Positions 16,658 through 25,889 are shown, counted from the stretch's first letter. The stretch is 64,000 bases of DNA from Phycisphaerae bacterium (GCA_028277645.1 JANQFV010000031.1:84881-148880); one strand, 5' to 3'. The notes: generated by a model not told the origin, from the sequence alone. A program made the numbers and translations.

Positions 16658-16873
16658 ATGGCACGGTATAGTCCATCGGCGAACGAAATTCGGGATCACG
16701 CCCTGCTCAGGATCGTGCGCGTTTTGCCTTCTTTCGGACCGGCGGAGCTTTGCGCGTTGGCGGACTACCTGGAGCAGCGCGCTGCATCGCAGCGTCGGCC
16801 CCGGCAACAAACGCTCGGACATCGTCGGCTGAGGCGTCCGCGAAGCGTGCCTCCCACTCACGCAGGCGATTGA
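16658..16873 (+). CDS. Possible small helical protein, 71 aa
   Basis: A very good SD (AGGAGGT, 6 nt from ATG) introduces 'MARYSPSANEIRDHALLRIVRVLPSFGPAELCALADYLEQ', which reads like an amphipathic helical domain. The last 30 residues are Arg-rich and overlap a minus-strand gene by 167 nt, so the C-terminus is less credible. Family unknown. Either this gene or its antisense partner could be spurious, but both have SDs. Confidence 0.4.
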   Translation: MARYSPSANEIRDHALLRIVRVLPSFGPAELCALADYLEQRAASQRRPRQQTLGHRRLRRPRSVPPTHAGD

Positions 16874-17027
16874 GCGCCCGCGTGCGGGTACGCGCGTCCT
16901 CGATCATCATCAGCAATCCTGCCGCACAAAGTCGGGTCACCCAATGCCCCGCCAACTTGGCTTCTTCGTAGAGCAGTTTCATGGGTTCGTCGACCTGGAA
17001 GTTGATTTGCGGTCTGCGCCCAGGCAT
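16707..17027 (-). CDS. Small hypothetical protein with possible DNA-binding N-terminus
   Basis: About 106 residues. 'MPGRRPQINFQVDEPMKLLYEEAKLAGHWVTRLCAAGLLMMIED' resembles a beta strand plus two helices of a ribbon-helix-helix type domain. A helical middle (TRALNRLREWEARFADASADDVRAFVAG) and a Lys/Arg/Pro-rich tail follow. ATG 17027 has AAAGGA about 8 nt upstream. It is divergent from the giant kinase gene (17200) and convergent with the small gene at 16658. An autoregulatory DNA-binding role is possible but unproven. Confidence 0.55.
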   Translation of the reverse strand: MPGRRPQINFQVDEPMKLLYEEAKLAGHWVTRLCAAGLLMMIEDARTRTRALNRLREWEARFADASADDVRAFVAGADAAMQRAAPGSPPTRKAPPVRKKAKRARS

Positions 17028-17199
17028 GCGCTTTCCTTTCAAGGATAACCGTGAATTCTAGGACATCATTCTGCGCGCCCGGCGTCGAATTGCAACCCCC
17101 TGCGGCGGACCGATTCGCTCGACCGCGCCCGGTCACGTCGAGTACCATGCTGATCTGCGTTGCTATTCGTCCGTTTTCTGCTCAGATCGGCAGGCCCCC

Positions 17200-20100
17200 A
17201 TGCCGAACTCGCACGCGTCGCACACACCCTCCGAAGACTCCGCTGACGCACGTGCGCGAAGATCGAGTAGTGCGTCCAGCAGTACGGATGATCCGACGCG
17301 CGTCGGAGGCGACAGCCTCGGCGCCGGACACAATCGCGACCCGATCCCGCTGGGACCGAGCATTGAGGGCTACGCGCTCAAGAACGAGGTACACCGGGGC
17401 GGGCAGGGCGTGGTCTATCGTGCCGTACAACTCGGCACAAAACGTGAAGTCGCGCTGAAAGTCCTTCTGGAGGGACCCTACGCCAGTGAAAGTGCCCGAC
17501 GGCGTTTCGAACGCGAGATCGAGCTCGCTGCGGCGCTGCGGCACCCGAATATCGTCACGATCCTCGATTCCGGCCTGAGCCTGGGCCGCTACTTTTTCGC
17601 GATGGAGTACATCCGGGGGCAACGCCTCGATCGCTACCTGGCGCAGCAACGCCCCGGATTCGACAAGACGCTCGAACTTTTCGAACAGGTCTGTCAGGCT
17701 GTGAATTACGCACATCAGCGCGGTGTGATTCACCGGGATCTGAAGCCGCCGAACATCCTGGTCGACGATCAGGGCGAGCCGCACATTCTAGACTTCGGCC
17801 TAGCCAAGCAGATGCCGGCCGCTGGAGACGAGACCACGTTGCAGGTGCTCTCGACCAGTGGCCAGATCCTCGGCACGGTTGCGTACATGTCGCCGGAACA
17901 GGCGGCTGGCTCGCACGACGTCGACGTGCGCAGCGACGTGTACTCGCTCGGCGTCATCTTCTACGAAGCGTTGATAGGTCAACCACCCTACCCGGTATCC
18001 GGTCCGTTGGGTGAAGTGCTGAATCGCATAGCGCGCGACGATCCCATGCACCCCAGGGCGGCCACACAGCGATCAACGACACGGCCGCTGGTCGACGATG
18101 AAGTGGCCACCATCCTGCTGAAGACGCTCGAGAAAGAGCCCCAGCGCCGCTATCAAACGGCCGGCGATCTGGCCCGCGACCTACGGCATCGGCTCAACGG
18201 GGATCCGATCGAGGCAAAGCGAGCCAGCGGACTGTACATGCTGCGTAAAGCGCTGCGACGCTATCGCCTCCAGGCAGCAGCAGCCGGCACAGTGCTAATG
18301 ATGCTGGTTGCGTTCCTCATCATCTTCGCGGTGCTGTTTACGAGGGAGCGAGACGCGAGCCAGCGGGCACGCGAACTGACGAAGGATTTGACCGACGCGC
18401 TCGACGAACGGCAGGTAGCGCTCGATGACGCCACGCAAGCCGAAGCGGATCTGCGGCGTGCGCTGATGCGGCAGCACATTCAGCGCGGCGACCTCGCGCT
18501 GACGCGTGACGACCCGATCGAAGCCCGCGACAGCTACTGGGCAGCCTATGACCTCGTGCCCGGGCCAGCCGCGCAATGGGCCTTGCGCCGGTTCTACCTC
18601 GAGACAGCCAACGCCGGCTCGTTCGTGCTGGCGTACGAATCGAGGGCGCGTTCGAAGCTTTCACCCAACGGGCAGATCGCCGCAGTTGCGACAACGGACG
18701 GCGCAATCGTCGTGCGCGATTTGGGCAGCGGCGCTGTGCTGAACTGGGTGCGTTTGCCGCTGCAACCGAAGATACTGGATGTGAAGGACAGCGGCGCGGT
18801 GGCTGCCGCGGGCCCGGATTGGCTGCGCGTCTGGCAACCCCGCGAGTTGCGACCGGTCCTGGCGTCCGAGCTTCCGAACCTCCTCGGCGAGCCGTTGGCC
18901 GTCGACATCCTGCCGGATGACCTACGCGTCATCGTCATCACCAGTCAGCAGGCAGCGTTGCTTGCGGCTCCTAACGGGCAACTGATCAGCGGTCTTTTCC
19001 TGCAGGGTAGGAGCAACGGGCGTACGACTTATCAACCCGACCTTGGGCACGTCGCCGTCGCAACCGACGCGGGCGTGGAGTTGGTTACCGTTTCCGGAGA
19101 TAGACTCGCCGCCCAGACGGTCTGGCCCAACGACGGTCCGCCCCGGGATGTGCGCTTTGATGGCACCGCTGCGCTGGGTGTGCTGGTCGACGATCCCGAT
19201 GCGGCGCGCAGTAAAGTCCACATCGCACCGGTCGAGGGACTGATCAACCAACTGTGGCCCCAGACCGTCGACCTGTCGGGCACCTGGGAGTTAATGGACC
19301 TCGACTCGGAGTCACAGACGATCGCGCTAGCCGATGCGCGCGGCCGGCTTGCCGTCTATCGCGACGGGGAGTTGCTCGGCGAATGGCAGTCCAGCGGCGT
19401 CGCGTTCGAGGAACTGCAACTCTCGTCACGGCATGCGACGCTGGTTACGCGTGACGATCAGAACACCGTGAACCGCTGGGTTCCGGCGCAGTACATTGAA
19501 CAAAAACGTGAAATCATTGACGACGCTCCGATCGCGTCCGCCGCCTCCGCCGACGGGCGCGTCGTGCTCCTCGGGTTTGAACGCGGCCGGGTTTCGATGT
19601 ACCGGCCGGCGCAACAGCGTGTGCCCGATACGCTGGTCCGTCCGCGTCTGTTCAATCTTGGCAGTCAGGTCGAACTCGATGTGGACGCCGCAGGCAAACG
19701 GGCCATGGTTCTCGACGGCTCGAATCTGCGCTTCGTTGACCTTCAGACGCGTGAGGACCGCGTCCACCCCTGGCCGCGCAGCCGACGGACGTCCCCGCGC
19801 AAGGTCATCATGAGCGACGACGGGGCATACGTGGCCGTCATGGCCGATCGGCGGGAGGGCGAGAGCCAGTTCCTGACAGTACTCTCCTGGGACGACGAAC
19901 CACGCTCACCCTTCGCTTCGACGGAGTTCATCGGCGCGGTTGTTAACGATCTCGTGTTCATCCCAAATACGCACGAGTTGTTAATAGCACGCTCCAACGG
20001 CGAGTTGATGCGGATCGACGTTACGACCCTGATGGACGCGGAGACTGAGAACTCCGAAACAACGATGTCCCGACGTGTTCCCCCGTGGCTGACACTCGAT

Positions 20101-21375
20101 GTTGCCGCGCGGCAAATCCGATGCAGCCCGGCGGGCGACAGCGTGGCCGCGGCGTGCGAAGATCAGACGTTGCGGCTATTGCACCTCGCCAATAACGAGC
20201 GCCCCACCCGCGTCTCGCTAGGCAGCGAACCCCGGACGATGGCCTTTCATCCGAGCGATGACCTCCTGCTGGTGCGCACGGCAGACGGCGCCGCGCACCT
20301 GCTGGCGACGGACACCGGTGAACGCGTATCGCGCTGGAGATTGGATGCGGACACCCAGACACGCCCATTGGCGATCTGGATCGGCACCGGCGACGCAATG
20401 CTGCTGGGTTACGGTGACGGCGTCTGGGAACATCGCTACCAGTTCGCCGACCAACTCATCGAGTTGGGTCGGCCGCTAGCGCGCCAGCGCGAGCTTGCAA
20501 GGCACCTGGCCGACCGTGAGTTTGCGCGTGCTTGGGACACCGCGCGCGACCTGACCGCCCTTTCCCCCGAACTCGGTCACAATGCCGAGGTCTCCGTGCT
20601 GGAGGCGACGCTGCGGGCGGCTTCCGAGATCGTGCCGGCCGAGTGGACAGACCGCGCACTGGCCGATGCGGACGCCGCGACGTTTATCCGCCTGGGACAC
20701 GCAGCCTACGACGGTGGCCGATTTGAGCTGGCCGCGCGCTGGCTCCGGAGGGGGCGCGACGTGCAGCCGCGTGTCGACGCGTTCACTGCTTGGCGCAGCG
20801 CCGCGTGTACCTATCTCGCCGACAACTACAGCGCCGCGGCGGATGCCTTGGCCAGCGTGGCCGAACGTCGCGACCTTGCCTCGGCTTTTCGCCCGATCGT
20901 GGCAATGCAGCAAGTGGCCGCCCTGACATTGGCGGGACGGTCGGCCGAAGCCCGGGCAGTCGTGGCACGCATCGCACAACCCGGCCCCGCAGCGTCGCGC
21001 GGGCGCCGTCGCGCAAACTCGGAGCAGGCCATCCGCGGCATCGTCGCCACGCAAGCCGCGCGCGTCATCGGCCGTCTGATGACGGACCTGTCGCCGGACA
21101 ACTCCGTCGAGGCGAATTGGGACACACTGCTTCCGTCGTTCTTCGAGCGCGAGCGTCTCGTCAGCGCTTATGCCGAGCCATTGCTCCAGTTCTACGATGA
21201 CGTACACTTCTTCACCGCCGAGGTGGCCCGGCAACGCGGGCACCTCGCCGAGGCGGCAGTTGAGTACCAACGTTGTATCGATGTCGCTCGCGACACCTGG
21301 CCGGCTGACTGGGCGGCGTACCGGCTAGCCCAGCTCGCCGACGAATCGAACCTGGCGTCAGCGCCGGAGGAGTAA
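17200..21375 (+). CDS. Membrane Ser/Thr protein kinase with propeller-like and TPR-like C-terminal region
   Basis: 1391 residues. After a ~55-residue disordered N-terminus comes a complete Hanks-type kinase domain (~58-335). It has a Gly-rich loop HRGGQGVVY, K87 in VALK, E106 in REIE, HRDLKPPN (D180, N185), DFG at 198-200, SPE at 231-233 and DVYSLG. All catalytic residues are present. A single membrane helix lies at ~358-380, then a coiled coil to ~425. The large extracytoplasmic part has repeated beta segments (~475-1090) like a WD40 or other propeller, and a helical-repeat segment (~1100-1391) like TPRs. Planctomycetes encode many such kinases; the ligand is unknown. purD follows after 2 nt. 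The ATG has only a weak SD. Confidence 0.88.
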   Translation: MPNSHASHTPSEDSADARARRSSSASSSTDDPTRVGGDSLGAGHNRDPIPLGPSIEGYALKNEVHRGGQGVVYRAVQLGTKREVALKVLLEGPYASESARRRFEREIELAAALRHPNIVTILDSGLSLGRYFFAMEYIRGQRLDRYLAQQRPGFDKTLELFEQVCQAVNYAHQRGVIHRDLKPPNILVDDQGEPHILDFGLAKQMPAAGDETTLQVLSTSGQILGTVAYMSPEQAAGSHDVDVRSDVYSLGVIFYEALIGQPPYPVSGPLGEVLNRIARDDPMHPRAATQRSTTRPLVDDEVATILLKTLEKEPQRRYQTAGDLARDLRHRLNGDPIEAKRASGLYMLRKALRRYRLQAAAAGTVLMMLVAFLIIFAVLFTRERDASQRARELTKDLTDALDERQVALDDATQAEADLRRALMRQHIQRGDLALTRDDPIEARDSYWAAYDLVPGPAAQWALRRFYLETANAGSFVLAYESRARSKLSPNGQIAAVATTDGAIVVRDLGSGAVLNWVRLPLQPKILDVKDSGAVAAAGPDWLRVWQPRELRPVLASELPNLLGEPLAVDILPDDLRVIVITSQQAALLAAPNGQLISGLFLQGRSNGRTTYQPDLGHVAVATDAGVELVTVSGDRLAAQTVWPNDGPPRDVRFDGTAALGVLVDDPDAARSKVHIAPVEGLINQLWPQTVDLSGTWELMDLDSESQTIALADARGRLAVYRDGELLGEWQSSGVAFEELQLSSRHATLVTRDDQNTVNRWVPAQYIEQKREIIDDAPIASAASADGRVVLLGFERGRVSMYRPAQQRVPDTLVRPRLFNLGSQVELDVDAAGKRAMVLDGSNLRFVDLQTREDRVHPWPRSRRTSPRKVIMSDDGAYVAVMADRREGESQFLTVLSWDDEPRSPFASTEFIGAVVNDLVFIPNTHELLIARSNGELMRIDVTTLMDAETENSETTMSRRVPPWLTLDVAARQIRCSPAGDSVAAACEDQTLRLLHLANNERPTRVSLGSEPRTMAFHPSDDLLLVRTADGAAHLLATDTGERVSRWRLDADTQTRPLAIWIGTGDAMLLGYGDGVWEHRYQFADQLIELGRPLARQRELARHLADREFARAWDTARDLTALSPELGHNAEVSVLEATLRAASEIVPAEWTDRALADADAATFIRLGHAAYDGGRFELAARWLRRGRDVQPRVDAFTAWRSAACTYLADNYSAAADALASVAERRDLASAFRPIVAMQQVAALTLAGRSAEARAVVARIAQPGPAASRGRRRANSEQAIRGIVATQAARVIGRLMTDLSPDNSVEANWDTLLPSFFERERLVSAYAEPLLQFYDDVHFFTAEVARQRGHLAEAAVEYQRCIDVARDTWPADWAAYRLAQLADESNLASAPEE

Positions 21376-21377
21376 GT

Positions 21378-22628
21378 ATGAACGTGCTGGTGATTGGTTC
21401 CGGAGGACGCGAGCACGCCATCTGTCACGCGCTAAGACGCTCACCCGGCCTTTCGAAGCTCTTCAGCCTGCCGGGCAATGCCGGCACCGATCAACTCGGC
21501 ACCAACATCCCCGGGGATGGAAACGACATAAACTATGCCCTGACGGTCGCGCGGCAGGAGAACATCGACCTGACGGTGATCGGGCCGGAAGAACCCCTGG
21601 CCGCCGGCATGGCTGATGCCTTCGAAGAATCCGGGCTGCGCGTATTCGGGCCACGGGCCGCGGCGGCACAGATTGAGGCGGATAAGGCGTTCGCGAAGCA
21701 GCTTATGCGGCAGTATGCGGTGCCTACGGCGGATGCACGCATCTTCGATGACTTCAAGCTGGCGCGCGAATACATCGCTACGCGCGACGAGGCAGTCGTC
21801 GTCAAGGCGGCGGGCCTCGCCAAGGGCAAGGGCGTCATCGTTTGTGATGATCCCGCCGATGCGATTCTGGCGGCGGAGCGCATCCTGGTCGAACGCATAT
21901 TCGGTGATGCCGGGGCGCAGATTGTTGTTGAGGAGCGTCTGCTCGGGCGCGAGGCTTCGTTGCTGGCGATTGTTGATGGGCACACGACGTACGTGCTCGA
22001 GCCCGCCCAGGATCACAAACGCCTGCGCAACCACGACGAAGGCCCCAACACCGGCGGCATGGGCGCGTACTCGCCGACTCCTGCGATCAACGAAACACGC
22101 ATGGAGCAGATCGAAGAGCAAATTATCGTGCCGGTGCTCGATGCGTTCGTACGCGAGGGGATTCACTATCGCGGTGTGCTGTACGTCGGCCTGATGCTCA
22201 CCGCCGCCGGTCCGAAAGTGCTCGAATTCAACTGTCGTTTCGGCGATCCGGAGGCGCAGCCGATTCTGCTGCGGATGCAGTCCGACTTCCTGGAGTTGCT
22301 GAACGCTACCGTAGACGGTGAGTTGGCCGACTACGATGTGAAGTGGGATCCGCGACATGCGCTGTGCGTGGTAATGGCGTCCGGCGGGTACCCGGACAAG
22401 TACCAGACGGACATCCCCATCGACGGACTTCCCGCGGACACGGACGACGCCGTAGTGTTTCACGCCGGCACGCGTCGCGAGGGAAATCAGGTGGTCACGT
22501 CCGGCGGACGCGTGCTCGGAATCACGGCTCTGGGAGACACGCTGGCCGGCGCGCGCGAGCGTGCGTACGAGGTAGTAAAGCAGATCGAGTTCGCCGGCGC
22601 GCATTACCGTACAGATCTCGGCATTTGA
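21378..22628 (+). CDS. purD: Phosphoribosylamine-glycine ligase PurD
   Basis: Second step of purine biosynthesis; ATP-grasp enzyme. N-terminal 'MNVLVIGSGGREHAICHAL' is the GARS hallmark. 'VIGPEEPLAAGMADAFEESGLRVFGP', 'VVKAAGLAKGKGV', 'DHKRLRNHDEGPNTGGMGAYSP' and 'FNCRFGDPEAQ' follow in order. The length (416) is typical. It starts 2 nt after the kinase stop, with GGAGG overlapping that stop, so it may be translationally coupled to the kinase, an odd pairing. Confidence 0.95.
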   Translation: MNVLVIGSGGREHAICHALRRSPGLSKLFSLPGNAGTDQLGTNIPGDGNDINYALTVARQENIDLTVIGPEEPLAAGMADAFEESGLRVFGPRAAAAQIEADKAFAKQLMRQYAVPTADARIFDDFKLAREYIATRDEAVVVKAAGLAKGKGVIVCDDPADAILAAERILVERIFGDAGAQIVVEERLLGREASLLAIVDGHTTYVLEPAQDHKRLRNHDEGPNTGGMGAYSPTPAINETRMEQIEEQIIVPVLDAFVREGIHYRGVLYVGLMLTAAGPKVLEFNCRFGDPEAQPILLRMQSDFLELLNATVDGELADYDVKWDPRHALCVVMASGGYPDKYQTDIPIDGLPADTDDAVVFHAGTRREGNQVVTSGGRVLGITALGDTLAGARERAYEVVKQIEFAGAHYRTDLGI

Positions 22629-22663
22629 CGCCCACCATCGGCGGAGACCTGCGAGGTGCGATC

Positions 22664-23062
22664 GTGAATCAGCTCTTCGTTGGCGACATTCACATCTACG
22701 TCAGCGACATCACGCTGGCGCTGCGCTTCTGGTCCGACGGGCTGGGCCTCGAGATCGCGGAGCAGGAGGTCACGCCACACAGTGCGTATGCACGCCTCGA
22801 TTTTCCCGACGGTGGCTCCTCCATCCGCCTGCTCGGCCCGGTTACGCCGAGCGATCCCGAGGATCGACCCACGCCCGGCACGGTGCCGATGGTCCTGTTC
22901 GACATCACGACTGACGCGTTCGATGATGTCCTCGTGCGTCTGATCGATCACGGTGGTCAACAGTTGGATGATATCGAGACGTATGGCAGCTTGCGCAGCG
23001 TCACGCTGGCCGACCCCGACGGCAACGCGTTTGAACTGCTTGAGATCACAGAAGAAGGCTGA
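22664..23062 (+). CDS. VOC-superfamily (glyoxalase/dioxygenase-like) protein
   Basis: 132 residues forming two beta-alpha-beta-beta-beta modules: 'VGDIHIYVSDITLALRFWSDGLGLE' and 'TTDAFDDVLVRLIDHGG...LADPDGNAFELLEI'. Candidate metal ligands are His in DIHIYV and Glu in AFELLEI. Small VOC proteins include glyoxalase I, fosfomycin resistance enzymes and methylmalonyl-CoA epimerase; the substrate cannot be told here. GTG 22664 has GAGG upstream and begins at the domain start; the frame extends into purD without meaning. Confidence 0.75.
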   Translation: MNQLFVGDIHIYVSDITLALRFWSDGLGLEIAEQEVTPHSAYARLDFPDGGSSIRLLGPVTPSDPEDRPTPGTVPMVLFDITTDAFDDVLVRLIDHGGQQLDDIETYGSLRSVTLADPDGNAFELLEITEEG

Positions 23063-23150
23063 GCGCGCCGCACAGCCTGTCCGTGACACGACTCCCCCGC
23101 CCCGCTAGACTCCCGCAGATCATTTCACTCATGGCATGATGAGGGCCGTC

Positions 23151-24611
23151 ATGAAGCTGCACAGTCTCATCTTCGTAGGCATGGCCGTAGGTGTGCTGCT
23201 CGGACTGGGGCTCTGGGCGCTTGGCGAGTCGGCAGAAAAGGCCACAGACCCCCAGACGGCCGCGAGCCGTCAGGCAGTCTTCGAACACACGCTCTGGTGG
23301 CTGAACCTGTGCGGCCCGACGATCTTCATCAGCATGCTCAAGATGATCATCGCGCCGCTGATTTTCGCGAGCATTGTCGCGGGTGTGACCAGCTTGCCGA
23401 ACATGACGGAGCTGGGCGCGATCGGCTGGAAAACACTCGTGTACTACGTGGTGACGACGACGATTGCTGTCACCATTGGGCTGATCTGCGTGCTCACCAT
23501 CCGTCCCGGCAGTCAGGCCGCGGGGCAGACCCTGCACGACCAACGTGCTGCCGAGCTGGATGCACTCCGCGCCCGCTTCGTTACTGAGAAAGGTGATGAG
23601 GCACTCCGCCCCGATGGCTCGCCGCGTGCTGAGTATTTGGCGTGGCTCGCGGAGCAGCAGGGCCGCGAATTCGCCACCGGCTCCGAGGCAGCCAAGTTCT
23701 CCAAGCTCGCCGGGGCGCGCGAACGCACCGCCGGCGACATGTTCAAACAGGACATCATCCTCCCGCTGCTGACGAACCCCTTCGCGTCGTTGGCCGCAAA
23801 CCCGCCCAACGCGTTGGGACTGATCTTCTTCGCATTGCTCATGGGCGTCGCGTGTACGGTGGTGGGTGAACCGGCCGCACCGGTGATCCGCTTTTTCCAC
23901 GGGCTCAATGCGGTCATCCTGCGTCTGACGAGCTGGATCATGATGATCTCGCCGGTCGCGATCATGTGCATCGTGGCCTGGCTGGTGGCGGACAAGGGCC
24001 CGCTCGTCTTCGTCAATCTGGGCTGGTACTGCGGCACGGTGATCGGCGGCATCGCGATCCACATCGGAGTGCTGCTGGCAATCGCGTACTACGTCGGGCG
24101 CGTCACCCCGCTGCAACTGTGGCGCGGCCTGCGCGAGGCCTGGATGATCGCGTTCACGACGCGCTCCAGCGCCGCCACCCTGCCGGTGACCATCGCCTGT
24201 ACGACGCAAAAGCTGGGCGTCTCGCCGAAGGTGGCCAACTTCTCGCTGCCCGTGGGTGCCACGGTCAACATGGACGGAACCGCGTTGTACGAGGGCGTGG
24301 CCGTCATCTTTCTGATCCAGATTTACGGCGGCCTGGACGACGTCAACATCACCATGACCGCGATGGCGACGTTCCTCGTGTTCATCACCGCCGTTCTAGC
24401 GTCCGTCGGCGCAGCCGCGGTGCCGGACGCTGGCCTGGTCACCATGGTGTTGGTCGCGAGCGCGGTACACCTGCCGATTTACTACATCCCGCTGATCTTC
24501 GCCGTCGACGCGTTTCTGGATATGTTCCGCACTTCGACGAATGTGCTGGGTGATGCAGTGGGTGCCGTTGTGGTGAATCGGCTGGAGCGTGGGAGATTGG
24601 GGGAGGCGTGA
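23151..24611 (+). CDS. Dicarboxylate/amino acid:cation symporter (DAACS family)
   Basis: Elevator-type Na+ or H+-coupled transporter with the family hairpin motif 'TTRSSAATLPVTI' and 'LPVGATVNMDGTALYEG' (the NMDGT cation site) in the second half. About eight membrane helices plus two hairpins are expected. An extra polar insert of ~90 residues (about 105-195, Ala/Glu/Arg rich) separates an early helix from the rest, longer than in GltP-type proteins. Start placed at ATG 23151, which has GAGGG 5 nt upstream; ATG 23136 lacks an SD. The substrate (glutamate, aspartate or C4-dicarboxylates) is not decidable. Confidence 0.85.
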   Translation: MKLHSLIFVGMAVGVLLGLGLWALGESAEKATDPQTAASRQAVFEHTLWWLNLCGPTIFISMLKMIIAPLIFASIVAGVTSLPNMTELGAIGWKTLVYYVVTTTIAVTIGLICVLTIRPGSQAAGQTLHDQRAAELDALRARFVTEKGDEALRPDGSPRAEYLAWLAEQQGREFATGSEAAKFSKLAGARERTAGDMFKQDIILPLLTNPFASLAANPPNALGLIFFALLMGVACTVVGEPAAPVIRFFHGLNAVILRLTSWIMMISPVAIMCIVAWLVADKGPLVFVNLGWYCGTVIGGIAIHIGVLLAIAYYVGRVTPLQLWRGLREAWMIAFTTRSSAATLPVTIACTTQKLGVSPKVANFSLPVGATVNMDGTALYEGVAVIFLIQIYGGLDDVNITMTAMATFLVFITAVLASVGAAAVPDAGLVTMVLVASAVHLPIYYIPLIFAVDAFLDMFRTSTNVLGDAVGAVVVNRLERGRLGEA

Positions 24612-24616
24612 GCGTA

Positions 24617-24645
24617 CGTCATTCCGAGCGCAGCGAGGAATCTAC
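24617..24645 (+). repeat. REP-like repeat, left copy (direct)
   Basis: cgtc, then the ATTCC...GGAAT hairpin with an 11-nt middle, then ctac. One of three related copies around the GIY-YIG gene; it begins 6 nt after the symporter stop. Confidence 0.75.
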
Positions 24646-24720
24646 ACCAAGCCATCAATATACACACGGCCTTGGCAACAGCGCCCGACGCCTCGGCCTC
24701 ACGAAAGACATGCCAGGGCC

Positions 24721-25002
24721 ATGAGTAACTACTACGTATACATTTTGACCAGCAACTCGCGCACGCTATACGTTGGCATGACCAGCGATCTCGCCCGCCG
24801 CGTTGCCCAGCACAAGAACAAAGAACTGCCTGGGTTCACGCAGAAGTACAACGTCGGCCAACTCGTGTATTTCGAGGAGTTTCAACGTCCTCAGGATGCC
24901 ATTGAACGTGAGAAGCAACTGAAAGGCTGGCGGCGCGACAAGAAGATCGCGCTGGTCGAGAACGAGAATCCAGGCTGGACGGACTTGGAGATCCCCCTCT
25001 AA
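24721..25002 (+). CDS. GIY-YIG nuclease superfamily protein, 93 aa
   Basis: A single-domain GIY-YIG protein. 'YYVYILTSNSRTLYVGMTSDLARRVAQHK' contains the VYI and YVG core strands and the conserved Arg (R27). It is followed by 'YFEEFQRPQDAIEREKQLKGWRRDKK' with the conserved Glu. This is the UvrC-N/YhbQ-like small class of unknown function. The gene sits alone between the symporter and glycosyltransferase genes, with REP-like repeats on both sides, and looks like a mobile cassette. Confidence 0.85.
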   Translation: MSNYYVYILTSNSRTLYVGMTSDLARRVAQHKNKELPGFTQKYNVGQLVYFEEFQRPQDAIEREKQLKGWRRDKKIALVENENPGWTDLEIPL

Positions 25003-25006
25003 GAGC

Positions 25007-25043
25007 CGTCATTCCGAAGGAACGCAGCGACTGAGGAATCTAC
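25007..25043 (+). repeat. REP-like repeat, right copy (direct, expanded)
   Basis: Same head (cgtcattccgaa) and tail (gaggaatctac) as the left copy, with an expanded middle. Begins 4 nt after the GIY-YIG stop. Confidence 0.7.
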
Positions 25044-25112
25044 GCCCGACTGCCCAAAAGTCCTCCGGGCACAAGGGCGGTTTGCAGGATAGGAACCTCT
25101 TGCGTGTCGCGG

Positions 25113-25141
25113 CTAGATCCCTCACTTCGTTCGGGATGACA
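25113..25141 (-). repeat. REP-like repeat, inverted copy
   Basis: Read on the minus strand this is tgtcatcccgaacgaagtga then gggatctag. The stem is ATCCC/GGGAT instead of ATTCC/GGAAT, a compensatory change relative to the left copy. Confidence 0.7.
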
Positions 25142-25145
25142 TAGC

Positions 25146-25889
25146 CTACGGCCGTCCCTCACGCTTGATTTGCCCGTAGAGCTTGAACAGCTCCTTGAAC
25201 GCCCGCAGGATGACCTTCAGATTCGCCCCGGTTTGTTCGCCGGCGGTGCGTGGGTAGTGATGCACACCCATCTGAGCGATCTTGAGGTTCAGGTTGCGGG
25301 CCTTGGCGAGCATCTCGGTGTCGATCAGCGCGCCCGTGCTGTGCATCTCGATCACGTCGATGAACGTCTTGGGATAGATCTTGAACGCCCCGTCAATGTC
25401 GCGCAGCTTGATGCGAAACAGCAGGTTCACGAGGGTCGTCCACGCGAACGCGTTCAGTTTGCGCATGAACGGGTCTTTGCGGTCCAGCCGGTAGCAAGAC
25501 ACGATGTCGTGGTCGTCCAGCAGTGGCAGCACGCCGGGCAATTCGCCCATGTCGAACTGGCCGTCGCCGTCGGTGTAGAAGATCCAGTTCTTCGTCGCCT
25601 CACGCATGCCGCGTGACAGCGCCCCGCCATACCCGCGATTGGGATTGTTGTGAACGGCCCGTACTTCAGGGATCTCCGCCGCGAGGTGATCAGCGATCTC
25701 GCCCGTGCCGTCCTTGCTGCCGTCGTTGACGATCAGCACTTCCAGGTCGTCCGCGACCTGCCGGCCCACCTCGACGGCGTTCCGCGTCACGCGCTCAACA
25801 TTGGCTTCCTCGTTGTAGCACGGGAATGTGATCGTCAGTGAGAACGGCTTGAGCGGCGGCTTTTCCACGGTGCGGAACTCCTGTGACAT
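25146..25889 (-). CDS. Family 2 glycosyltransferase (dolichyl-phosphate mannose synthase-like)
   Basis: GT-A fold transferase: 'LTITFPCYNEEANVERV', then 'EVLIVNDGSKDGTGEIA', 'NRGYGGALSRGM' and 'FYTDGDGQFDMGELP' (the DxD-like donor site), and 'DIDGAFKIYPK'. It likely transfers a sugar from NDP-sugar to a polyprenyl phosphate or glycan. There are no C-terminal membrane helices, so it is the soluble class. The start is uncertain: ATG 25889 leaves ~15 residues before the fold, while GTG 25961 adds 24 more; neither has an SD. Its stop is 5 nt from the inverted REP-like repeat. Confidence 0.82.
   Translation of the reverse strand: MSQEFRTVEKPPLKPFSLTITFPCYNEEANVERVTRNAVEVGRQVADDLEVLIVNDGSKDGTGEIADHLAAEIPEVRAVHNNPNRGYGGALSRGMREATKNWIFYTDGDGQFDMGELPGVLPLLDDHDIVSCYRLDRKDPFMRKLNAFAWTTLVNLLFRIKLRDIDGAFKIYPKTFIDVIEMHSTGALIDTEMLAKARNLNLKIAQMGVHHYPRTAGEQTGANLKVILRAFKELFKLYGQIKREGRP

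Noticed and set aside
16658..17027. Toxin-antitoxin module
   Set aside because: The genes are convergent and overlapping rather than co-directional, and neither resembles a known toxin.
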